From NCBI GenBank assembly GCA_039105265.1, contig JAPFFF010000022.1, forward strand, positions 2,377,137 through 2,441,136: a DNA stretch of 64,000 nucleotides. The letters are read 5' to 3'. Position 1 is the stretch's first letter; the number at the start of each line of letters is the position of its first letter. A program made the translations under genes and the position numbers. The stretch comes from Tritrichomonas musculus (lineage: Eukaryota > Parabasalia > Tritrichomonadida > Tritrichomonadidae). Below the pieces are notes generated by a model. That model made no database searches, had not been told where the DNA came from, and saw only the letters and a program-made list of their open reading frames with translations. Positions 17,862 through 25,745 of this stretch are shown here, in pieces.

Positions 17862-18629
17862 ATGGAATCAACTGGGACAAACACATCAGTGTCAGCTGTT
17901 ATCGAACCAATCGATGATGAGTATGAATACATCCAATATAATGAGAAGCTCCGTTTGGTACATTCCATTAAGGATGATATGTACCAGATGCAATCAATTC
18001 TCAATGCATGCAATTCCAAGAAGCGAGTCAATGACTGGTTTCGAAATCAATCAGCTCAAGAAATACTTGATGAAATGGGGTCGACGGGAATTCCCGCAGA
18101 CCGAATTCATGAAGATAGACCCAATTTATCTAATGATTTGAAGGGTATGTATGTTCACCGATTACTGGTCAATCATATTGCAATGTGGGCATCCCCTAGA
18201 TATTCTCTCCATATTATGAAACTCTTGGATGCTCAGTTTGAGAAGCAACGCGAGCAGATGGATAACAAAATCAATGACCTCACTACAAGGGCTGTCCCCA
18301 AGGATCACAAAAATAGCTACCGATATATGATATGGCTTGAGGATCTTCCCAAAGATAAGGATTCTGTGGTACTCCATCTCGTTCGTCGCAACAAGCATTC
18401 ATGGAGGCAGGTCAGTAGGATATATCAAGATAAGAAGAAGCGCTGGATATTTATTGATGACCTACCCATCGCAATGACCCCGAATGAAGATATCAAGCGA
18501 ATGGCCAAAGCTATGTTCAAAGGGGATGATGTCACTGTAGGTGGAACTAGGATTACCATCAAAAGGTCATGCCTTAATGATTTTCACACAGCTGTGAACA
18601 AATATTTCACAACCACAATGCAATCATAA
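17862..18629 (+). CDS. KilA-N domain protein
   Basis: A 255-residue DNA-binding protein. Residues about 45-120 are a KilA-N domain: KKRVNDWFRNQSAQEIL, then GMYVHRLLVNHIAMWASPRYSLHIM. A helical segment follows (LDAQFEKQREQMDNKIND), then a C-terminal domain of about 120 residues (YRYMIWLEDLPKDKDSVVLHLVRR...) of unknown type. KilA-N proteins are common in large DNA viruses, phages and Polintons, and probably act as regulators; the target here is unknown. CAATTTTTTATC precedes the start. The element D copy is 52337-53104. Confidence 0.9.
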   Translation: MESTGTNTSVSAVIEPIDDEYEYIQYNEKLRLVHSIKDDMYQMQSILNACNSKKRVNDWFRNQSAQEILDEMGSTGIPADRIHEDRPNLSNDLKGMYVHRLLVNHIAMWASPRYSLHIMKLLDAQFEKQREQMDNKINDLTTRAVPKDHKNSYRYMIWLEDLPKDKDSVVLHLVRRNKHSWRQVSRIYQDKKKRWIFIDDLPIAMTPNEDIKRMAKAMFKGDDVTVGGTRITIKRSCLNDFHTAVNKYFTTTMQS

Positions 18630-18684
18630 CTACATTCGTCAAAATCCCTGGAACAGTCGAAAATAATATTTTATTTTTGCATAA

Positions 18685-19239
18685 ATGGATACAGATATGG
18701 CTACTGGTACAGCAACTGATACAGCTACTGATACAGCTACTGAAACAGCAACTGATGCTGAGATACTCCTAAAGATCGTAGATGGCATCACCGATTTACG
18801 CCGAGATGTCAAGCATTTGATTAAGCGTATGAACCATAAACGCAAACCATCTGCTGATACCCCAAAGGCTGAAGCTCATATCGACACCACTCAGGATACC
18901 ACTCAGGATGCAAATGACTCACCTCCTGAGACTCCATCTATTGAACATCCTCGACCTCGTTTAAATCGCACCCATATATTCAATCGAAGCAAGTTCCTGG
19001 ATATTGGAGATCACGACCGATTGATCCAATATGTCACATCACAGGCAGTAATCGATGCGATCTCCAACGCAGAACCTCATAAACGTGTATCCCTATTGCG
19101 TAGACTCATACGCGATAACCTGAAATTGAGTATCTCCATGTATATGACCCAAAAACTAATCAACACCCATATGCCTATAAACGGCCCGTCAAGGGAAACA
19201 GCTCCAGACCCAGATGAGATTGATACAACCGATTTCTAA
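18685..19239 (+). CDS. Hypothetical protein with variable Thr-Ala-Asp repeat
   Basis: 184 residues. The first 24 residues are an imperfect ATDTATDTATE-type repeat coded by a short DNA repeat (ACAGCTACTGAT); element D has a different, shorter version at 53143. A short helix (EILLKIVDGITDLRRDVKHLIKRM) is followed by a Pro/Thr-rich linker and a conserved C-terminal domain (about 95-165, including HIFNRSKFLDIGDHDRLIQYV). No family recognised. TATTTTATTTTTGCATAA directly precedes the ATG. Confidence 0.65.
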   Translation: MDTDMATGTATDTATDTATETATDAEILLKIVDGITDLRRDVKHLIKRMNHKRKPSADTPKAEAHIDTTQDTTQDANDSPPETPSIEHPRPRLNRTHIFNRSKFLDIGDHDRLIQYVTSQAVIDAISNAEPHKRVSLLRRLIRDNLKLSISMYMTQKLINTHMPINGPSRETAPDPDEIDTTDF

Positions 19240-19248
19240 CCGTAATCC

Positions 19249-19264
19249 AAAAATATTTTTGCAA
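19249..19264 (+). repeat. Promoter-like direct repeat, left copy
   Basis: AAAAATATTTTTGCAA, repeated at 19602-19617. The pair brackets the gene 19273-19596, which element D lacks; D keeps a single copy at 53695-53710. Confidence 0.85.
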
Positions 19265-19272
19265 CTCTCAAA

Positions 19273-19596
19273 ATGACAAATTTTGTAACTCTCAAGGATA
19301 AACCTAATTGGAACTACTTTAAGGATAATATATTACCTAACATACAGATTATCCAAAATACAAAGGACTGGTTAACAATTAAGGGATTCACTACCGCCAA
19401 CAACAACTACATCTATATCATCTATACACATGTTGATTTAGGGTATACAATTGAAGATGCCAATAGAGATATGATGTGGACGAATGGTCCTCTATATAAT
19501 ATACAAAATACTTTTATTCGTACCTTCACTGATGAGACCTCCAAGATAGCACACACATCTTGGAAATACGAATGGACACTATATTTTAATCACTAG
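19273..19596 (+). CDS. Hypothetical cargo gene present in B, absent from D
   Basis: 107 residues, beginning MTNFVTLKDKPNWNYFKD, aromatic-rich (HTSWKYEWTLYF at the end). No family recognised. The TATTTTTGCA box ends just before the ATG. The gene with its box is exactly the segment missing from the otherwise parallel region of element D, so it behaves as a removable cassette. Confidence 0.6.
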   Translation: MTNFVTLKDKPNWNYFKDNILPNIQIIQNTKDWLTIKGFTTANNNYIYIIYTHVDLGYTIEDANRDMMWTNGPLYNIQNTFIRTFTDETSKIAHTSWKYEWTLYFNH

Positions 19597-19601
19597 GACT
19601 A

Positions 19602-19617
19602 AAAAATATTTTTGCAA
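19602..19617 (+). repeat. Promoter-like direct repeat, right copy
   Basis: AAAAATATTTTTGCAA; partner of 19249-19264. Confidence 0.85.
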
Positions 19618-20040
19618 AAACCGACCCCATGATGGATGCGTAATGCATTCTCTAGAGGAACCAACATACGGACCCGGGATTGCACATCAATCCCTCAAGG
19701 AAAATACCTGCATCCACCATGAGGCTGGTTGGGGTTGCAAATGCCGGCAAATGCCCGTATTACCCCATAATCCACAAGTAATAGCTTACCCAAGGTGTTT
19801 AGTGCGCTTGGGCTCTATCACAAATATGGACCGGAAATAATACGAAAAATCGGTATGGCAGTGGATCGAACCTATGCCTGCCGCCGAAGCTGGGAGACAT
19901 CCTTCTTGATCCAACAACTATACCAGTTAGCGCTAACACATATATGATTCCGATTTGCTATTTAATCGAATAAAATTCAAAAATAGTATGTCATCAACTG
20001 CGTTGCGATGATTATTTTTGTATTTTTACCAATGGGGTAA
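19618..20040. other. Conserved gene-free segment before the polymerase
   Basis: About 420 bp shared with element D (53711-54132). A 65-codon frame at 19643-19840 is open in both copies, but most differences between B and D change the residue, so I do not call it a gene. The segment contains the tRNA-like unit at 19852-19924 and ends with a double T-rich box before the polymerase ATG. A structured RNA or cis-acting site is likelier than a protein. Confidence 0.5.
19852..19924 (-). other. tRNA-like 73-nt unit with B-box and T5 stop
   Basis: Read on the minus strand, a 73-nt unit begins GGTATAG and ends CCATACC (6 of 7 acceptor pairs). It has GGTTCGATCC as a B-box, a cTTCGg hairpin in the middle, and TTTTT three bases downstream. 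An A-box-like TAGCGCTAACTGG overlaps its 5' edge, inside the palindrome GTTAGCGCTAAC. The T-stem and D-arm do not pair properly, so it is not a normal tRNA. The element D copy at 53945-54017 has exactly the same length. Confidence 0.4.
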
Positions 20041-23000
20041 ATGAGTAAGATTACTAATTGGAATTTCGATAAAAAGGTTCTACCCACAGACATCGTCAGA
20101 GACTATATCGATATCATCAATGAGGAGTTCGATGGGGGTATCTCAACCAACAGCCCATATGTTGGACAGCTGAGTAGTCTCATAAAGTTCCTGAATGAGA
20201 ACTCATTTGTAGCTCACACTGGTTTTGATCCCGACAATAAGCTCAAGGAATCAGATCTTGATACATTCATCAGACGACTGAGGCTTACACGTGCTGAGCA
20301 GAGGCGTCTCAAGGTATTGGGATTGGAAGGTGCTGAACGCTTACTGAATAGCAAGATTATTACTAAGAATTTTGCTAGAAATATTCAAGCCACAAATACT
20401 GTTGACGCTTATATCGATATCGCTAATGAGGAGTTCGATGGCAATATCCCATACGACACACCATATAATGAACGACGGAACGGTTTCATAAAGTTCCTAA
20501 ATGACAATGCATTCGTATATCGTACTGGGTTTGATCGCGATTATTATCTCGAGGAATCCCATTTTGAGAAATTCTTCGAGAGACTGCGTGATGAACAAGA
20601 GGATGAGCTGCTGAGGGATGCAACTAACAAGAATCTGATTGCACTTGAGGAGGTCAGACTTGAACGTGAACTCGCTAAGAAATCGGAACAGGAGCGTATT
20701 GAACAGGAACGTCTCCAGAAGCGAGAACGGAAACAGGCTGAGAAATTGAAACGCGATCGATTGAAACAGAAGCGGGAACAGGAGAAGAAACTGGAGCGTG
20801 AAAAGCATCGCAAGATTAGTACTAAGAATTTCGTTAAACGTATTATACCCGAGGAAACTGTTGAAGAATATATCGATAAAGCCAATGAGGAGTTCGATGC
20901 CAACATCCAATTCCACAACACATCATATAATGAACGACTGAGCAGTTTCGTAAAGTTCCTGAATGATAATTTATTTGTATATCGCACCGGTTTTGATCGC
21001 GATTATCATATCAAGGAATCAGATCTTGATACATTCTTCGAGAGACTTGAGACTGAACGCCGTGCAGCCGTAGATAATGATTACTTCAATAATTTCAATA
21101 GAGATGATTACAAGATTGAGGACCGCATTGATGAACGCCAGCAATTGAATACCTGGATTAAGTTCATTCAGCAATTAGATGATGAACACAAAGCATATTC
21201 ATATTTCAACAAGTATTATCCCGAGTATCTCGATAGAGCTGAAATACAAGATATACTCCGAGACAGGACTAAGGTTACAAAACTGAATCATATTATCGGT
21301 AGTAACGCTAATATTGATGATAACAAAGCATATTCCTATTTCAACAAATATTTCCCCGAGTATATCGACAGAACTGAAATACATAATATACCCCGAGACA
21401 GGACTAAGGTTACAAAACTGGTCCATATTATCAATGATTCCCCCAAGACCCCCGAAAATATCGATGATCTCCCCAAGGACCCTGAAAATAATGAAATACT
21501 CGATTACCTCAGTGAGTTCGGCCATCAGTTCAAATCGAAACACACCGATTTCCTCATGGTGAATGAACCTGATAGCTATGATAGGGCTGTTGAGGCTTGG
21601 CGATCATATACCAAATATGCTGATAGTGATTACAATGAGCGTGAGGATATCGATACCTATGAGCCAATATACATATACTACTTCAACTCGATATCCTCAT
21701 TGAACTCTATATATGACGGCTTGCAACAGGTCTATAAGCGTGAGGTAAAACCATTCAAAATCTATTTCCAACTCTCGGGTGTATTTGAGACCCCCTATGC
21801 TGAGAATATGCTTGGGTATTCATGTGAATATGCAGCTAGGGAAATCAATTGGAACAACTATAAATCGGCTATCCCAATTGTGGTTCGTGATGAGCAATCA
21901 CTTGATATCGTGAAGTACTATATTGAATCAGTACTGCACTCATATGAGACCTCAACATCTGGAACCAAGTTGATTATGGTAGGATCAGTCTCATTCACGG
22001 TATCTCGAATGGTCAAGGTTAGTGGTCCAATCAAGGATTTACCTCCTGAGATCAAAAATAGCAAATTCATCATCACGGACAACGCCGATGACAATCTATG
22101 TTGGTACCGATTTCTGGCTGCTTGTCTAGATGACCATCTGGTTGACCCTGAATCTGGTTGCAATACTAAGAATCGCACACAGGTAGCTAGGAAGCTCCTA
22201 TGCGAGGATCACAATATAGTGTATTCTACTAAGCCATCACAAGATGCAATCGACCTCCTGAACAACTATCCAGGTACATCAATTGAATCCATGAAGGCAT
22301 CTGCCGAGAAGCATCACTTGAATGTGGACATCTATGAGTACTTGGAGGATCTCAAAGTTTATAACCTTCAGGACCAATGGAAATACAATGAGGACAACTC
22401 ATTTAGGAAATCCGCATTGCTGTACACCCAAAATCGAATCATCCACATAATGTACATCAGGAATGCTGAGAAGCTGACCAACATCCACATCTGCCCAAAG
22501 TGTGGCTCATATGCCCATTACGGTCATTACAACATGAAGTGTTTCGAGAACCATGTTAAGAACTGTGACGGTGTATTTCGAAAGCGATTCATACCCAATC
22601 GTGAACCACTACCATACTGTCTACATATACTCAGCAATCCGGTGTACGAATATTGCTTAGCCTATGGTCTCGAATGGAAACCCAACATATATTACATCAC
22701 CTACGATTTCGAAACTGTTGAACAGCCTGTGAATGCATCCATTGGTTCATCCACAACCATCAACTCACGACTGATTCCCCTTAGTGTATCATCATGTGTC
22801 AAATCGCAATCTGGTTGTACCACAAAGCACTTCTCATTAAGAGATTCATCTGAGTTCATCATCAAATGGATTGAGTGGTTGTTTGAGCAATCCAAGCAGG
22901 TGTATCACGATAAGGTTCAATACATGAAATCCTTCATCAATCAACCAGTTGACAATCTCAAAACCATTGATCGCAACCTGAATGTGATAACCGTATTTGG

Positions 23001-25602
23001 ATTCAACTCGAGTAGATTCGATAGCAACCTATTCAAGGAGTATCTCAACTACAGTTCAGCCAAGCGAAATATGTTCTGGAGTGTTGAACCCAATAGCATC
23101 ATTGGTACCACATCCTCATTGAAGCAGTTCATATTGAAGTCACCCAAATACGACACCAAGTTGCGATTCATCGATGCACAATCATTCGTCGCTGGAGGTA
23201 CATTACGACAATTCGGGGTAGACTTTGGGGGAGTTGAGAATAGCTCTAAGGGTGTATTCCCATATGAAGCCATCAATACCGAGAACTACAATGAGGTCCT
23301 CTCAAAAGCAGAGCCATTTGAGTATGAAGCGTTCTACAGCTATCTCAACCAGAAGAACCCATTGACACCAGACGATTACAAACTGTATCTCGAGGATGCC
23401 AAAAACTATAAAACCCGATGGGACTACCTGCTTGCATACAATGATAATGATGTCGAGATGATGATCAAACCCATTGACAACCTGATTGCACTCAATGCGC
23501 AGTACAACGTGGACCTCATCTCAAACCTATCGCTAAGCAAGAATGCATCCTGTATCAAGTATGCACTCGCATATAAGGAATTCAATCCAAATGCCGAATA
23601 CTCTATACAGAATCCCATTAACAAATTCAAACCAAACCTCGATTGGTGGCGATTCAAATGTGAGAACTACTATAACCAGGATGTCAAATATAATCTAGCT
23701 CATAAGGACAAACCCAGGAACCTCGATAAATGTGTTTGTGAGGAGCAATTCGATAAGTTCATGGAGATGTACAACAATCCAGATACTGGCAAGTGCCATC
23801 TCTGTGGTGAGCACTTCACATGGACCAACAGACCTACTCTCGATAGAATCAATAATGATATCGGTCATGAACTCAGTAACTGTAAACTCGCTTGTGCGGA
23901 ATGCAACAGACTTCGCAGTCGTGATGACCCCAATATAACCAAACTCCGAATTCAGCTGAAGAAGTACTGCAAGATGATGCATCTCCCAACACTCATCAAC
24001 GATGAACAGGAGTATTACAGCTTACGGAACAACATCACTGGTGGTCTATCCAATGTCATGCATCGAGTCAACATCAAGGGTCATACCAAAATAAACCGTT
24101 TTAGGTACAACGCCGTTGATCACAAGGTAATCTCATATGATACTCCACACACGATGACTCATATTGTTGGAGTCGATTTCAACAGCTTATACCCATCTGC
24201 ATTCAGTTCAACCAAACATGATGCCAATCCATATCACGGGGGAGTCATGTATATGCCAGGTTCCATGATGGAGCGATTCGAGGTGTACAAGGATGGGGTC
24301 AAAAATATGAAGACCTACAACACATGTATGGGTATCATCAACAACAACCAGAAGTACCAAGAACATCCCAAATTCCTGTTCAAAGCGGAGGTCATGTTGA
24401 AATGCCCAATATCCAAAATCAACTACTTCATCAATTTCCCACCTGTATTCCGCAATTTCGATATCACCAATGATGAGGCCACCATCGGCCCATATATGCA
24501 CGACTACATGACTCACAATAAGCTCCCATCTGTTGACAAAACTGAACGGAAGCTGACCATGAGTGTTGATACAATGGGTACCTATCAGACATTCTCGAAC
24601 TACTACCTCTGGTTCCTCCTCGACCATGGGCTTGTCATCGAGGATATCAAGAGTCTCACCACATACGAGTCTCATCGTGGATTCAACCCATTTGTTAGCG
24701 AGTTCATGAAACGCCGTCAGGATATCATCTCTGGATCCGAGCATGGCAATGAGAAGTTCTACAAGATCAGCATGAATGGCTCATATGGGTACGATGGGAT
24801 GAACACCGAGAAGTTCTCCAAAATCAAGATATGCTCACGCGATAAGACCTTCCAGAATATCATCTACGACAACTATGTCAGTGGCACCAAATTGAGTGAT
24901 GACAACTATCTACTCCAGATGAACCCGAAGAGCTTCAAATGCACGACATGCCTTCAGGAATCATTCTGGACTCTAGATAACGCCAAATTCTGGTATCTCA
25001 CATTCATATACGAGTTCATGTACAAGTGCCTTGATGTGGAGCGATTCCATTTCATAGAGGGGGACACTGATAGTGCGTATTTTGCAGTTGCTGGTGATGA
25101 TACCAAGGGGTCCGATCAAGAGTTCAAATACATCATCAAGAATAGGGCATTCTATGATGAGAACATATATAAGTTCATGCCGAATCCCAATATAAATACA
25201 ATCGCTGATGAGAAGAAAATACTGGGTCTCTGCATTGAGAAATATGGTGAGAATATGATAGCGTTAGCCCCCAAGTGCTACACCATATTTAATAGTGGAG
25301 CTGTGACCAAGGCACTCAAACTCAAGGGGGTCTCCCTCAAGAAAAACCGTATTACAAGTGATGATTACAAGGACATCATCGACAATGGTGGTGTGAAGGT
25401 TGGCAAAAATATCAATCTGCAAATGGTGATGCGCAACAAAATCCAGAGCAAAATCAGTGAGATGACAATGTCCAAGATCACGGTAAACAAGAATGCTCTC
25501 ACTGGGACACACACCAAAATGATTGTCCTCGAGAACCAATCCTGTGCCCCATTCATCCACGGACTCACATCAGGGGACTATATTATATGCAATTCGAATT
25601 GA
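20041..25602 (+). CDS. polB: Protein-primed family B DNA polymerase with HNH insertion
   Basis: 1853 residues. The N-terminus has three repeats of about 80 residues (about 1-85, 105-190, 259-345; shared KFLN(E/D)N.FV..TGFD core), a charged coiled coil, and two shorter YSYFNKY(Y/F)PEY repeats (about 385-465). At about 683, DDNLCWYRFLAACLDD looks OTU-like; a zinc finger CPKCGSYAHYGHY...H...C follows at about 817. Exonuclease: YDFETVE (888), FNSSRFD (988), YNDNDVE (1134). Between exonuclease and palm lies CHLCGEHFTW...TLDRINNDIGH...CAECN (about 1250-1295), an endonuclease VII/HNH-type module. Palm motifs: DFNSLYPS (1380), MNGSYG (1577), GDTDS (1674). All catalytic motifs are present. It is the replication enzyme of the element. 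Confidence 0.95.
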   Translation: MSKITNWNFDKKVLPTDIVRDYIDIINEEFDGGISTNSPYVGQLSSLIKFLNENSFVAHTGFDPDNKLKESDLDTFIRRLRLTRAEQRRLKVLGLEGAERLLNSKIITKNFARNIQATNTVDAYIDIANEEFDGNIPYDTPYNERRNGFIKFLNDNAFVYRTGFDRDYYLEESHFEKFFERLRDEQEDELLRDATNKNLIALEEVRLERELAKKSEQERIEQERLQKRERKQAEKLKRDRLKQKREQEKKLEREKHRKISTKNFVKRIIPEETVEEYIDKANEEFDANIQFHNTSYNERLSSFVKFLNDNLFVYRTGFDRDYHIKESDLDTFFERLETERRAAVDNDYFNNFNRDDYKIEDRIDERQQLNTWIKFIQQLDDEHKAYSYFNKYYPEYLDRAEIQDILRDRTKVTKLNHIIGSNANIDDNKAYSYFNKYFPEYIDRTEIHNIPRDRTKVTKLVHIINDSPKTPENIDDLPKDPENNEILDYLSEFGHQFKSKHTDFLMVNEPDSYDRAVEAWRSYTKYADSDYNEREDIDTYEPIYIYYFNSISSLNSIYDGLQQVYKREVKPFKIYFQLSGVFETPYAENMLGYSCEYAAREINWNNYKSAIPIVVRDEQSLDIVKYYIESVLHSYETSTSGTKLIMVGSVSFTVSRMVKVSGPIKDLPPEIKNSKFIITDNADDNLCWYRFLAACLDDHLVDPESGCNTKNRTQVARKLLCEDHNIVYSTKPSQDAIDLLNNYPGTSIESMKASAEKHHLNVDIYEYLEDLKVYNLQDQWKYNEDNSFRKSALLYTQNRIIHIMYIRNAEKLTNIHICPKCGSYAHYGHYNMKCFENHVKNCDGVFRKRFIPNREPLPYCLHILSNPVYEYCLAYGLEWKPNIYYITYDFETVEQPVNASIGSSTTINSRLIPLSVSSCVKSQSGCTTKHFSLRDSSEFIIKWIEWLFEQSKQVYHDKVQYMKSFINQPVDNLKTIDRNLNVITVFGFNSSRFDSNLFKEYLNYSSAKRNMFWSVEPNSIIGTTSSLKQFILKSPKYDTKLRFIDAQSFVAGGTLRQFGVDFGGVENSSKGVFPYEAINTENYNEVLSKAEPFEYEAFYSYLNQKNPLTPDDYKLYLEDAKNYKTRWDYLLAYNDNDVEMMIKPIDNLIALNAQYNVDLISNLSLSKNASCIKYALAYKEFNPNAEYSIQNPINKFKPNLDWWRFKCENYYNQDVKYNLAHKDKPRNLDKCVCEEQFDKFMEMYNNPDTGKCHLCGEHFTWTNRPTLDRINNDIGHELSNCKLACAECNRLRSRDDPNITKLRIQLKKYCKMMHLPTLINDEQEYYSLRNNITGGLSNVMHRVNIKGHTKINRFRYNAVDHKVISYDTPHTMTHIVGVDFNSLYPSAFSSTKHDANPYHGGVMYMPGSMMERFEVYKDGVKNMKTYNTCMGIINNNQKYQEHPKFLFKAEVMLKCPISKINYFINFPPVFRNFDITNDEATIGPYMHDYMTHNKLPSVDKTERKLTMSVDTMGTYQTFSNYYLWFLLDHGLVIEDIKSLTTYESHRGFNPFVSEFMKRRQDIISGSEHGNEKFYKISMNGSYGYDGMNTEKFSKIKICSRDKTFQNIIYDNYVSGTKLSDDNYLLQMNPKSFKCTTCLQESFWTLDNAKFWYLTFIYEFMYKCLDVERFHFIEGDTDSAYFAVAGDDTKGSDQEFKYIIKNRAFYDENIYKFMPNPNINTIADEKKILGLCIEKYGENMIALAPKCYTIFNSGAVTKALKLKGVSLKKNRITSDDYKDIIDNGGVKVGKNINLQMVMRNKIQSKISEMTMSKITVNKNALTGTHTKMIVLENQSCAPFIHGLTSGDYIICNSN

Positions 25603-25745
25603 ATATTGGGTGTACGGGATTTTCCGCAGACCCGGATTTCATGGAGATAACCCCTAAATATGGGGTGTGGTAGAATTCTACCAGACCCGGATTTCATCGT
25701 GATAACCACTAAATCCCTGGAACAGCAAAATTGCTGTCCCGATAA
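25603..25745. terminator. Hairpin-repeat cluster between convergent genes
   Basis: Three units in a row, each a small palindrome followed by CAGACCCGGATTTCAT-type spacer and a GATAACC(A/C)CTAAAT tail. Palindromes: a weak CGGGATTTTCCG, the perfect GGTAGAATTCTACC at 25669-25682, and GGAACAGCAA/TTGCTGTCCC at 25719-25740. It lies exactly between the ends of the polymerase and fibre genes, so bidirectional termination is likely. Similar clusters recur at 36110-36252 and in 45141-45446. Confidence 0.65.

Noticed and set aside
19643-19840. 65-codon frame conserved in length in B and D as a protein gene
   Set aside because: Most differences between the copies change the amino acid and there is no recognisable protein feature; RNA or cis-acting function is likelier.
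20497-20987. Minus-strand frames opposite the polymerase N-terminus
   Set aside because: Leu/Ser/Phe-rich shadows of the charged repeats in the real gene.
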